Source: Candidatus Dadabacteria bacterium | GTDB lineage: Bacteria > Desulfobacterota_D > UBA1144 > Nemesobacterales > Nemesobacteraceae | DNA: 35,274 nt | Reading direction: 5' to 3' | NCBI GenBank assembly: GCA_009837205.1 | Contig: VXTZ01000029.1 | Coordinates: 1 to 35,274, forward strand | Shown: one piece after another, positions 26,380 to 34,395 of the stretch | How the letters are laid out: each line of letters opens with the position of its first letter | Numbering within the stretch: position 1 is the first letter of the stretch | The notes under the pieces: generated by a model | What the model saw: only the letters and a program-made list of their open reading frames with translations | Told to the model about the DNA's origin: nothing | The model's database searches: none | Made by a program: the position numbers and the translations under genes

Positions 26380-29106
26380 TCAAGCCAAATCAGAGGGTGC
26401 TTGGGTGTGGATTTCCGTTTTCGGGAGGAGTTTAGTCTGCCTTTCAGATTCCTCGGATCTAGGGTCGTAAAAAATTTCCTTTTCATTCGCCAAAAACAGA
26501 CCCTTCCATAGCGTGTATCCCTTTCTGTTCATGTGGAGACCGTCTTCGGTGAACAGTTCATCCCTTATATTCCCGCTTTCATCCAGCATGTGGTCGTAAA
26601 CATTCAGGTAAAAGGTATTTGGTTCTCTCGACAGGAACTGTCTTACGAGATCGTTTGATGCCTCGATTCTGTCAAGAAAATGGAACCTTACGGGACTCGG
26701 TTTTATTGAGACGAAGGTAAATTTCGTGTGGGGGTAGGATTCTCTGAAGCGGTGGTAAAAATCCACAAAGAAATTCAGCACCTGTCTTGGTATGCAGCCG
26801 TCCCCTATATCGTTATCGCCCGCATAGAAAACCAGGGATTTAACGTCATTCGGTTTTATGAGCCGCTCGAAATAGTGGAGGCAGTAGGCGATTCTGGCGC
26901 CTCCGAAGCCAAGATTCATGACGTTGTAATCGGAGAAATTCCTTGCCATGACCCTCCAAAGGCGGAAACTTGAACTGCCGTAAAATACCGTCGCGTCATT
27001 CTTTTTCCCCACATGGCGTCTCTCAAGGATCCTTACATCCTGTTCAAACAGATTTTTATCGATTACTGGGGACTCTTTTTCGACCTGCTCGAAGGTTTTT
27101 AAGTTTATCTTGGTGGATTCCACCCGCCTTGCGAGTCCTGCTGCCTCTTCCACATATTTTCTGTACTCGTTTTCGTATTTACTGACGAATTCAAAGAGGC
27201 TGTCTTTGTTCTCCTCCGGGTTTTTTACGTAATCGGATACCCTGAAGGGCTTTTTTATCACTAGGGAGAACACATTCTGGTTTATTCTTTTGTCGAAGTT
27301 CGCCACGGCCACGGGAACGATGTACGGTTCGGGCGAGACGGATACGGCCAGAAGAAAAGCGCCGAGTTTGAACGAACCGGGCGATTCTTCCGTCGTCATG
27401 CTGGTTCCCTCGGGGCTTATTACTATGTTAAATCCTTTTTCCAGATGATCTTTGGCCGTTTCATAGAACTTTTTCCTCCGAGCTTTTCTCCGCTCGGGGG
27501 TTCCTTGGGAGAGATCGGATTCGTCGGTGTAAACATTTATGTGTCCGAGCCTTTCGTAGTAGTATTCGTGTCCGTATTCCTCCGCCCTTGGAACGCGTAC
27601 GACGCGGATCCCGGCCTCGCCGTACTTGGCGTAAAGAACCATCGAGCTTATGAAGTGGGAATCGAGCGTAATCTGAAAATGATTGGGAAGGGTGTTATAG
27701 GGATGGTTCAGCAGATGATTGTATATGAATATGTGTCCCGGCTCATCTGGCAGATTCTCCCAGCCTTCAATTACGTAAGGAGTGCTGTTGAAGACTCCAG
27801 CGAACTGCTTGGCCGCCATGGTTCTTATTTCACTTGGAGAAAGCGACTTGGGTGCAGCGGTCACGGACTGATAGACGTTTTTTAGTCCCTCGAAAAAGTT
27901 GTATTCCTTGTAGATCTTTCCGAGAATATCGAGGCTGAGACGGGACAATTCCCTCTCAAGACTTTCGCCTTCTTTTTCCAGTCTGAACAGAAGCCGGAAA
28001 GCGTCATCCAGTGTAAGCGGACTGTTTAGCAGATGGGGCAGTTTATGGATGGGGGAGGTTACGCTTAACTGCATGGAGTTTTGCTCTATAAGGTTACTTA
28101 TAGCAAGTATTTCTCGTTCGTATCTTTGCGATATGAGCCCCGCGCGGGCATTTCGAAGCCGTATTGACACCAACCACAAAAGTCTTCTTGCCAACGCCAG
28201 TGCCGAGTGGGGATCCTGATTCAGGATTTTATGAAGATTGCGGGCGCTTATGTGGTAAACAACAGAGTTTCTGCTCGCAACAGCGGTGACATCGTTTGAT
28301 CCGTCCGGAGCGGCGCCCATCCATCCGACCAGATATCCGGGGAGGTTAATCAGATGAAGCGCGGCGGATTCCTCGATTCCTCCCTGTGCCCCGTCGGGAG
28401 AGAAGCACAGTGCCGCCTTTCCGTAAGCCAGTATGTCTATTCCTTTGGGGGTATCCCCTTGGTTGAATATGGGTTCGTTGTTTAGATAGTATTTTTTCTG
28501 GGTCGCTTTTGCCAGCTGGTGCAGTGTCTTGTCGGGGAAAACCTCGAAAAAAGGAGATTGCCTAAGAAGCTGAAGCGGGTTAGGTACGGATATGTATCTC
28601 CCTTCTTGGGAAAAACCGCCCGTTTTTCCCGTTTCAATGTCCCAGTTGACGTTGTTGTATTCCGCAAGCTCGGTCCTGACATGCTTTAGAAGGTTTATGC
28701 TTTTGCCGAGAACGAAAAGCAGGAATTCGCGTCCCAGAAGGGGTTCCTGATCGAAGAATTTTTCAAGATTCTGGTGACTCCACTTTAGCAGGACGCAGGG
28801 CCTCTCGCATGTGATCGTTGTGTAGTAGCGTTTGGGGGAGCGAAAACCCGACCAGCCTACGGGAGTGAATTTCTCGTCACTTTTCCCCACCGAGAATTCA
28901 TTGGTTCTGTCTTCGACACTGATTGAGAAATTTACTAGGCCCTCTACGAGGAAGTAGAAAGAATGACTCGGTTCGAACTGTTTGGTGAGAACGTAGCGTT
29001 CCGGCACTTCTATCAGTTCGCCTATCTTAAGCAGGAAATCGGTTTTGTCTTTCTCGAAATTCGAAACGAACGGAAGTTCGCTGAATATCTCTCTTTTTTC
29101 CCACAT
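26380..29106 (-). CDS. Fusion of cNMP-binding-like, PlsC acyltransferase and SGNH hydrolase domains
   Basis: A 908-residue protein with several domains. Two cyclic-nucleotide-binding-like domains lie at about 20-145 and 178-325 (FYFLVEGLVNFSIS; EPIFNQGDTPKGIDILAYGKA). A PlsC-like glycerolipid acyltransferase domain spans about 440-620, with NHLLNHP at 463, SPEGTSM at 564-570 and IVPVAV. The usual NHxxxxD motif is degenerate because the Asp is not at the expected place. A C-terminal SGNH hydrolase spans about 705-875 with YGSSS (710-713), GFGG, GDND (763-766) and DGLH (855-858), so its catalytic residues look intact. No membrane segment is obvious. It may remodel or release acyl groups on lipids under a small-molecule signal; this is inference. 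Confidence 0.85.
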   Translation of the reverse strand: MWEKREIFSELPFVSNFEKDKTDFLLKIGELIEVPERYVLTKQFEPSHSFYFLVEGLVNFSISVEDRTNEFSVGKSDEKFTPVGWSGFRSPKRYYTTITCERPCVLLKWSHQNLEKFFDQEPLLGREFLLFVLGKSINLLKHVRTELAEYNNVNWDIETGKTGGFSQEGRYISVPNPLQLLRQSPFFEVFPDKTLHQLAKATQKKYYLNNEPIFNQGDTPKGIDILAYGKAALCFSPDGAQGGIEESAALHLINLPGYLVGWMGAAPDGSNDVTAVASRNSVVYHISARNLHKILNQDPHSALALARRLLWLVSIRLRNARAGLISQRYEREILAISNLIEQNSMQLSVTSPIHKLPHLLNSPLTLDDAFRLLFRLEKEGESLERELSRLSLDILGKIYKEYNFFEGLKNVYQSVTAAPKSLSPSEIRTMAAKQFAGVFNSTPYVIEGWENLPDEPGHIFIYNHLLNHPYNTLPNHFQITLDSHFISSMVLYAKYGEAGIRVVRVPRAEEYGHEYYYERLGHINVYTDESDLSQGTPERRKARRKKFYETAKDHLEKGFNIVISPEGTSMTTEESPGSFKLGAFLLAVSVSPEPYIVPVAVANFDKRINQNVFSLVIKKPFRVSDYVKNPEENKDSLFEFVSKYENEYRKYVEEAAGLARRVESTKINLKTFEQVEKESPVIDKNLFEQDVRILERRHVGKKNDATVFYGSSSFRLWRVMARNFSDYNVMNLGFGGARIAYCLHYFERLIKPNDVKSLVFYAGDNDIGDGCIPRQVLNFFVDFYHRFRESYPHTKFTFVSIKPSPVRFHFLDRIEASNDLVRQFLSREPNTFYLNVYDHMLDESGNIRDELFTEDGLHMNRKGYTLWKGLFLANEKEIFYDPRSEESERQTKLLPKTEIHTQAPSDLA

Positions 29107-29261
29107 AAAAATAAAATCATACCTTTTTTGTTGGCATAATATACTTTATAGCCGGAAGTCGGCTGACCGTCCGGATAAGACCAAGGGCTTTTTCGCAATT
29201 TTGTTAGAAACAATTTACATTGTTTGGAAAAACTACAGAAACTTTTTCCAAGGAGACTCAG

Positions 29262-29564
29262 GTGATAAAACGTATGGTGATGTGGAAACTGAAGGATTCA
29301 CACGAAGGAATGAGCAAGGATGAGCTTATTGCCAAGTTCGAACAGAAAATAGAGGGATTGAAAAGCGCTGTTCCGGAGATAAAGACTATGGAGCTTGGCA
29401 AGAGTTTTAGCGAACTTCCCGTCGCGTACGATGTAGCTCTCTATTCTGAGTTCGACTCGAAGGAAGATTACGAAGTTTTCCTGAAGCATCCCGAGCACTT
29501 GAAGGTCGGGAAGTTCATCCGGCAGATAAGAACGGACGTGGCTCTTGTCGAATACGAAACGTGA
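29262..29564 (+). CDS. Dabb-domain protein, copy 1
   Basis: A 100-residue protein of the stress-responsive alpha/beta-barrel (Dabb) family: VIKRMVMWKLKD at the start, VPEIKTMELGKS in the middle, YDVALYSEFDSKEDYEVF and HPEHLKVGKFIRQI at the end. I chose GTG at 29262 over TTG at 29220. AAGGAG lies five bases before it, and the paralogue at 29757 begins identically. The family forms dimers; bacterial members are of mostly unknown function. The neighbour 29757-30059 is its duplicate. Confidence 0.88.
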   Translation: MIKRMVMWKLKDSHEGMSKDELIAKFEQKIEGLKSAVPEIKTMELGKSFSELPVAYDVALYSEFDSKEDYEVFLKHPEHLKVGKFIRQIRTDVALVEYET

Positions 29565-29628
29565 TTTTCTTGGGTCCGCCGTGCTTCGAATAAGGGGATA
29601 TATCGAGCACAGACACCCTGTTATCCGC
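29555..29628 (-). pseudogene. Truncated duplicate of the tsaD 3' end
   Basis: Read on the minus strand, positions 29625 to 29587 encode DNRVSVLDISPYS, matching the tsaD C-terminal DNRVSALDISPYS. The match continues with one 1-base indel to CGTTTCGTA, the point corresponding to the real tsaD stop. The fragment lacks the rest of tsaD and has no start. It was carried along when the Dabb segment duplicated. Confidence 0.8.
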
Positions 29629-29635
29629 TTTTATC

Positions 29636-30118
29636 GGCATAATATGCTCTGTTGTCAAAAGCCGGATAGCTGCCTAGACAGGATGGGGGCTTTTTCGCAA
29701 TTCCGGAAAAAATGGTTTATACTGTTCGGTACGGATATTTTTCCAAGGAGACCTAAGTGATAAAGCATATAGTGATGTGGAAGATCCAGGAGTCGCACGA
29801 AGGTGCGGACAAGAGTGAGCTCATGGACAGGATCAAGGAGGAACTTGAAGGGCTCAGAAATGTCATTCCTGAGATAAAGACAATGGAGATCGGCAGGAAT
29901 TCTAACGAACTTCCCACATCGTTTGATATCGCTCTCTATTCCGAGTTCGAATCGCAGGAAGATCTCGAGGTCTACAAGGAGCATCCCGAGCACCAGAGGG
30001 TCGCGCAGTTCGTTCGGCAGGTAGCTATAGATGCGGTTGTTGTCGACTACGAAACGTAATTTTTCTGGTTCCGTCTAGCGGTTGAATAAGGAGATATATC
30101 AAGTGCGGACACCCTGTT
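29636..30118. repeat. Tandem duplication, copy 2
   Basis: Second copy of the unit at 29133-29628, with the second Dabb gene and the genuine tsaD 3' end. The gene-to-gene period is 495 bases. The copy 1/copy 2 junction lies near 29629-29636, where the tsaD similarity stops. Confidence 0.8.
29757..30059 (+). CDS. Dabb-domain protein, copy 2
   Basis: A 100-residue Dabb-family protein starting with GTG and the same AAGGAG leader as copy 1. The core motifs VIPEIKTMEIGR, FDIALYSEFESQEDLEVY and HPEHQRVAQFVRQV are intact. It differs from copy 1 in many residues, mainly in the first helix and the surface. Its stop overlaps the convergent tsaD stop by 13 bases (30047-30059). Homodimer or heterodimer formation with copy 1 is possible, as the family dimerises. 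Confidence 0.88.
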   Translation: MIKHIVMWKIQESHEGADKSELMDRIKEELEGLRNVIPEIKTMEIGRNSNELPTSFDIALYSEFESQEDLEVYKEHPEHQRVAQFVRQVAIDAVVVDYET

Positions 30119-31066
30119 ATCTGCGTACATGTGGTAACCGAGCGTGGCTATCATGGCCGCGTTATCAGTGCAAAGAGCGGGCGAGGGGATAAAAACATTT
30201 ATTCCTTTGCTTCTTATTCTCTCTTCGCTTAGCTGCCTTAACCTTGAGTTGCAGGCTACTCCGCCTGCTAAAACGACGCCTTCCACTCCGTTTTTCCTCG
30301 TGGCATTAAGCGTCTTGTCAATAAGAGTTTCCACTATGGCTTCCTGATACCCGGCGCATACGTCAAAGAGGCTCTCTTCGCTTTTAACCGGGTTTTTCCT
30401 TATGTGGTTAAGAAGAGCGGTTTTAAGCCCGCTGAAACTGAAATCAGGGGATTCATTGTTAAACGGTCTTGGAAAACTGATAGCGTCGGGGTCGCCGTTT
30501 TTTGAAAGCCTGTCTATTTCGACTCCTCCGGGATATCCGAGCCCGAGGGCTTTCGCTCCCTTGTCAAAAGCCTCCCCCGCGGCATCGTCTCTCGTGCTTC
30601 CGAGCAGTTCGAAGTCAAGAAAGCCCCTTACCATGTAAAGGTTCGTGTGTCCTCCGGAAACTATGAGTGCGACAAACGGGAAATCAATTTCGTTCTCCAG
30701 ATGCGCCACTGCTATGTGCGATTCCAGATGGTTTACTCCCACAAGGGGTTTCCCATGGGAGAATGCAAGGGCCTTCGCGGTCGAAATTCCGACCATGAGC
30801 GAACCTATGAGTCCGGGTCCCTGGGTTACCGCTATGGCTTCAACTTCCCCCGCTGAAGTCTCGGCAGTCTCGAGTGCTTGATTGATTACCTGGAGAATTA
30901 TTTCCGTGTGCATGCGCGACGCTATCTCCGGGACGACTCCGCCAAAGGCGTTATGAACGTCGATTTGAGAGGAAACTACGTTTGAGAGCATCTGTTTTCC
31001 GTCTCTTACCACTGCTGCGGAAGTCTCGTCGCATGACGTCTCAATACCCAAAATGAGATAAGACAT
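30047..31066 (-). CDS. tsaD: tRNA threonylcarbamoyladenosine transferase TsaD
   Basis: Catalytic subunit for the t6A modification at position 37 of ANN-decoding tRNAs, acting with TsaB and TsaE. The 339-residue start at ATG 31066 gives the standard N-terminus SYLILGIETSCDETSAAVV, and GAGG lies nearby upstream. The metal motif HLESH is seen in GVNHLESHIAVAH. CTDNAAMIA gives the C-terminal metal Asp. The ORF could be extended upstream to 31108 but lacks support there. It converges on the second Dabb gene. Partners tsaB and tsaE are not in this window. Confidence 0.96.
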   Translation of the reverse strand: MSYLILGIETSCDETSAAVVRDGKQMLSNVVSSQIDVHNAFGGVVPEIASRMHTEIILQVINQALETAETSAGEVEAIAVTQGPGLIGSLMVGISTAKALAFSHGKPLVGVNHLESHIAVAHLENEIDFPFVALIVSGGHTNLYMVRGFLDFELLGSTRDDAAGEAFDKGAKALGLGYPGGVEIDRLSKNGDPDAISFPRPFNNESPDFSFSGLKTALLNHIRKNPVKSEESLFDVCAGYQEAIVETLIDKTLNATRKNGVEGVVLAGGVACNSRLRQLSEERIRSKGINVFIPSPALCTDNAAMIATLGYHMYADNRVSALDISPYSTARRNQKNYVS

Positions 31067-31219
31067 AAACCGAACCTCTTTGATGAACTGGATAATAACT
31101 TTACCCAAGTGTTCGATTTAGTGAACGGGAAGGGCTTTCGGTTTTACCCAGTTTCCATGGGAAGGTGTTCCGGTTAACATTCGGTGGGTTGTGAGTGTTT
31201 TTATGTTGTAGAGGTTTTG

Positions 31220-32461
31220 ATGCCGAAGATCTTCAGGATACTGATTCCATCTCTTTTTATTTTTCTTTTGTCTGCCTGCGGTTGCGGGGAAAGAACCGCC
31301 CCAGGCGAGCGTGTTGAGGTTCCATCAGAATCGATATCCGAGGAACCTCATTCGGAACCAATGCCTACTGAAACTCTTGGGGAAACACCGCCCCTGGAGA
31401 TTCCCGTGGACCCAATGCTCTCGGGCATATCCCTTCCCGGGGATTTTTCGATCTCCCTTTATTCAAACGAAGTACCCGGTGCACGTTCGCTTGCTCTTGG
31501 AGCCGATGGCACATTGTTTATCGGTACTAGGTCTAAAACCGTGTATGCCCTTAGTGATACGGATGGCGATAACTACGCCGAAACTGTCCATATAATTGCG
31601 GACAACCTCAATACTCCAAACGGTGTTGCGTTTCGGGATGGGGCACTTTATGTTGCGGAAATAAGCCGGATTCTCCGCTATGACGGGATCGAAAGCCGTC
31701 TCTCATCTCCTCCAGCCCCCGTAGTCATCATTGATACGCTTCCTAGGGATACGCATCATGGGTGGAAATTCATCCGGTTCGGACCGGACGGAAGACTCTA
31801 TGTTCCGGTCGGAGCGCCGTGCAACGTCTGCAAAAGGGGCGACGAGCGCTACGCAGCGATCCTGAGGGTCAATCCCGACGGAACGAATCTTGAGGTTTTC
31901 GCCCATGGAGTGAGAAACACCGTGGGTTTTGACTGGCATCCGGAATCTGGTGTGCTTTGGTTTACAGACAACGGAAGGGACAACATCAGCAGAGACCAGC
32001 GAATTAATGATAACAGCCCTCCGGACGAACTTAACCGTGCCGGGGAATCCGGACTTCATTTCGGTTTTCCTTACTGCCACGGGGCGGATGTCCAAGATCC
32101 GCAGTTCGGTTCGGAGCGCAGTTGTGATGAATTTACTTCTCCCCAGTGGGAGCTTCCTGCGCACGTTGCGGCGCTCGGCATGCGCTTCTATATGGGCTCC
32201 ATGTTCCCCGCGTCTTGGAAAAACGTGATCTTCATCGCGGAGCACGGCTCATGGAACAGAATCGTGCCCATAGGTTACAGGGTGACCTCAGTGCGCCTCG
32301 ACGAATTGGGGAACGCGGCTTCATACGATGTGTTCGCCCATGGGTGGCTTGGGAGTGACGGAACTGCTTGGGGAAGGCCAGTTGACGTTCTAGTTGCCCC
32401 CGACGGAGCACTGCTCGTATCCGATGACCGCAGGGGAGCCGTTTACAGGATTTCTCGCTGA
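31220..32461 (+). CDS. PQQ-type sugar (sorbosone-like) dehydrogenase lipoprotein
   Basis: The 413-residue protein starts at ATG 31220 after GAGG. A signal peptide ends in lipobox LSAC with lipidated Cys20. A short low-complexity linker rich in Glu/Pro is followed by a six-bladed beta-propeller of the soluble glucose/sorbosone dehydrogenase type. Characteristic segments are FIRFGPDGRLYVPVGAPCN, VFAHGVRNTVGFDWHP, GVLWFTDNGRDNI, and AEHGSWNR. These enzymes use PQQ to oxidise aldoses in the periplasm; PQQ biosynthesis genes are not in this window. The upstream M at 31184 lacks support. Confidence 0.85.
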   Translation: MPKIFRILIPSLFIFLLSACGCGERTAPGERVEVPSESISEEPHSEPMPTETLGETPPLEIPVDPMLSGISLPGDFSISLYSNEVPGARSLALGADGTLFIGTRSKTVYALSDTDGDNYAETVHIIADNLNTPNGVAFRDGALYVAEISRILRYDGIESRLSSPPAPVVIIDTLPRDTHHGWKFIRFGPDGRLYVPVGAPCNVCKRGDERYAAILRVNPDGTNLEVFAHGVRNTVGFDWHPESGVLWFTDNGRDNISRDQRINDNSPPDELNRAGESGLHFGFPYCHGADVQDPQFGSERSCDEFTSPQWELPAHVAALGMRFYMGSMFPASWKNVIFIAEHGSWNRIVPIGYRVTSVRLDELGNAASYDVFAHGWLGSDGTAWGRPVDVLVAPDGALLVSDDRRGAVYRISR

Positions 32462-32522
32462 AAGATCGGGGCATCACCAAGGCATTTTTGTTATCCAAAT
32501 TATTGGGAATTATAAACTTTAC

Positions 32523-32552
32523 TTGACAAAATACAACCATGTTTGATAAAAT
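32523..32552 (+). promoter_or_regulatory. Promoter of the methyltransferase cassette
   Basis: A perfect TTGACA (32523-32528), an 18-base spacer, and TAAAAT (32547-32552). The ATG at 32539 lies between the two boxes, so the true start must be the later ATG at 32587. Confidence 0.6.
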
Positions 32553-32586
32553 AATTCCGTCTGTCAATTTAGTACAAGGCGGAAAA

Positions 32587-33957
32587 ATGAAAAACAGAAC
32601 CATTTTTATCCGTGATAACCTTGAAGTTATGCGAGGTATAGCCGATGAATGTATAGATCTCATTTATCTGGACCCACCGTTTAATTCCAACCATGATTAT
32701 GCCGCTCCTATAGGTAGTCAAGCCGCGGGTGCGGAATTCAAAGATACATGGGGATTATCAGATATAGACTTGGCATGGCATGGAGAAATAGAAAGTCAAT
32801 ATCCTGGTCTTTATAAACTCTTGGAAACTACAAGAGAGATACACGGAAAGTCTATGATGAGCTATCTCATTTACATAGCCATCAGGATTATGGAAATGAA
32901 GCGAATTTTGAAACCTACAGGTTCTATCTATCTTCATTGTGACCCCACTGCTTCTCATTACTTAAAATTGCTCATGGATGAAGTTTTCGGAAGGAAATTT
33001 TTCAGAGATGAAATTGTATGGAGAAGAAATGAATCAGGGGCCAAAGGGAGTCAACACGCGTCGAAACGTTGGGGTAATAATGTAGATCATTTGTTGTTTT
33101 ATACGAAAGGAAAAAACTTCCAATTTGATCCGCGCATAATCAAAAATTTAACAGAATCGGAAATCAATAATATGTTTCCTAAAATCGACGAATATGGAAA
33201 CCGATACAACACTAAAACAACAGCTTGGCGGTCGCCGTCTATGGGAGATCGCCCTAACTTATGCTATGAGTTTCGGGGCCATTATCCACCATATTCAACA
33301 GGATGGAGAATGAAATACGAGAAAATGGAAGAAGAATATCAAAAAGGTAACATTGTTGTTACAGAAGAAGGGTTAGAGCGAAGATCGTATATGAAATATT
33401 ATGCTGGTGTGTCACCCGGCAATTTATGGGTTGAGACAGAATTACTTCTTGGGGCACGATCAAAAGAACGCACCGGATACCCAACGCAAAAACCATTAAA
33501 ATTGCTAGAGCGGATAATTAAAGCGTCAAGTAATGAGGGTGATATGATACTTGATCCTTTCTGTGGTTGCGCCACAACTTGTGTTGCCGCTGAGAAATTA
33601 GATCGTAAATGGGTAGGTATAGATATATCCCCTAAAGCTGCTGAACTTGTAAAATCGAGAATGCAAAACGAACTGGGATTTACCATTCTCAAGTTAATCC
33701 ACCGAACCGACATTCCTACCGATCGCGGAGGTAAACGTTCAAGAGATATTAAGAATATTCTGTACGGTAAACAGGAAGGAATGTGTAGTGGTTGCGGACA
33801 CTGGTACAGAATAAAGGATTTTGAAGTAGATCACATAGTACCTAAAAGCAAAGGTGGTTCAGATACAGACGAGAATTTACAACTGCTTTGCGGATACTGT
33901 AACAGGATAAAAGGCGACAGAACACAAGAATACTTGATTTCGCAAGTGAGGAAATAA
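32587..33957 (+). CDS. DNA methyltransferase fused to HNH endonuclease domain
   Basis: The 456-residue protein starts with MKNRTIFIRDNLEVMRGIAD after an AAGGCGG ribosome site. The N6/N4 DNA methyltransferase part has motif IV LDPPF (residues 28-32) before the SAM motif I DPFCGCATT (323 onward), the beta-class order. The target-recognition region lies between them. The last 60 residues form an HNH domain: Cys400/Cys403, the catalytic VDHIVPKSKGG with His416, and a second pair in CGYCNRIKGDR. It thus joins modification and cleavage modules in one chain. The surrounding DNA is visibly more A+T rich than the rest of the window, consistent with transfer. Recognition sequence unknown. Confidence 0.85.
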   Translation: MKNRTIFIRDNLEVMRGIADECIDLIYLDPPFNSNHDYAAPIGSQAAGAEFKDTWGLSDIDLAWHGEIESQYPGLYKLLETTREIHGKSMMSYLIYIAIRIMEMKRILKPTGSIYLHCDPTASHYLKLLMDEVFGRKFFRDEIVWRRNESGAKGSQHASKRWGNNVDHLLFYTKGKNFQFDPRIIKNLTESEINNMFPKIDEYGNRYNTKTTAWRSPSMGDRPNLCYEFRGHYPPYSTGWRMKYEKMEEEYQKGNIVVTEEGLERRSYMKYYAGVSPGNLWVETELLLGARSKERTGYPTQKPLKLLERIIKASSNEGDMILDPFCGCATTCVAAEKLDRKWVGIDISPKAAELVKSRMQNELGFTILKLIHRTDIPTDRGGKRSRDIKNILYGKQEGMCSGCGHWYRIKDFEVDHIVPKSKGGSDTDENLQLLCGYCNRIKGDRTQEYLISQVRK

Positions 33958-33967
33958 ATCTAAAAAG

Positions 33968-34216
33968 GTGAGTAAATTCGCAAAACATTCAAAAACCAAA
34001 TTTTTAACGCGAGCGGAGATATCCGCGGAAAAACTGTATTTTGAGATACAAATAAAGGAAAACAGGTTTCTGGTATCCGCTTGCGAATATGATAAGAAAA
34101 AATTTGAAGGAGTGATACATCCCTTTCAGTTAGACAAAGTAAGCCATATAGAAGTGGAATCACAACCAGGCGGGAAGGTTCTGCTTTCTCTCGATTTGTA
34201 CGAGGAAACAAAATGA
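33968..34216 (+). CDS. Hypothetical 82-residue protein of the methyltransferase cassette
   Basis: A GTG-started ORF of 82 residues, AAAAAGG upstream, ten bases after the methyltransferase stop. It is rich in Lys and Glu and appears as a small alpha/beta protein (LYFEIQIKENRFLVSACEYD; GKVLLSLDLYEETK). I do not recognise a family. Its stop overlaps the next start by four bases (ATGA), so the methyltransferase gene and the two small ORFs look like one transcript. A regulatory or accessory role is possible but not shown. Confidence 0.55.
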   Translation: MSKFAKHSKTKFLTRAEISAEKLYFEIQIKENRFLVSACEYDKKKFEGVIHPFQLDKVSHIEVESQPGGKVLLSLDLYEETK

Positions 34217-34395
34217 AAAAAGCCATGATAGACAAAGAACGAGACCTTAAAGGAGCAACCCCGGAAACGCTGGCTAAAGCCTTGTTACGCCCTTGCCAGG
34301 GAAGAAAGCCCGTTGTCCCGGACAAGGTCCCTGTAGAGAAGGTTGCGTCCCATAAGTCCGGCAACGGTGAAACGCATTTGAAGGAGGGTTCCTGA
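34213..34395 (+). CDS. Short ORF running into the insertion element
   Basis: An ATG ORF of 60 residues overlapping the 82-residue gene by four bases. Its first half (MKKAMIDKERDLKGATPETL) looks coding. The second half, from about 34285, is exactly antisense to the 3' end of the transposase gene. Either the IS truncated a longer gene and gave it a fused tail, or the whole frame is a chance read into the element. I regard truncation as more likely. Confidence 0.35.
   Translation: MKKAMIDKERDLKGATPETLAKALLRPCQGRKPVVPDKVPVEKVASHKSGNGETHLKEGS

Larger units (their letters stand above)
29133..29628. repeat. Tandem duplication, copy 1
   Basis: About 496 bases containing a leader region, the first Dabb gene and a fragment of the tsaD 3' end. 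It matches copy 2 (29636-30118) in order across its whole length. Shared landmarks are ggcataatat, gccgga, ggctttttcgcaatt, ttccaaggagac, and gacaccctgttatc. Divergence of many bases shows the duplication is not recent. Confidence 0.8.
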
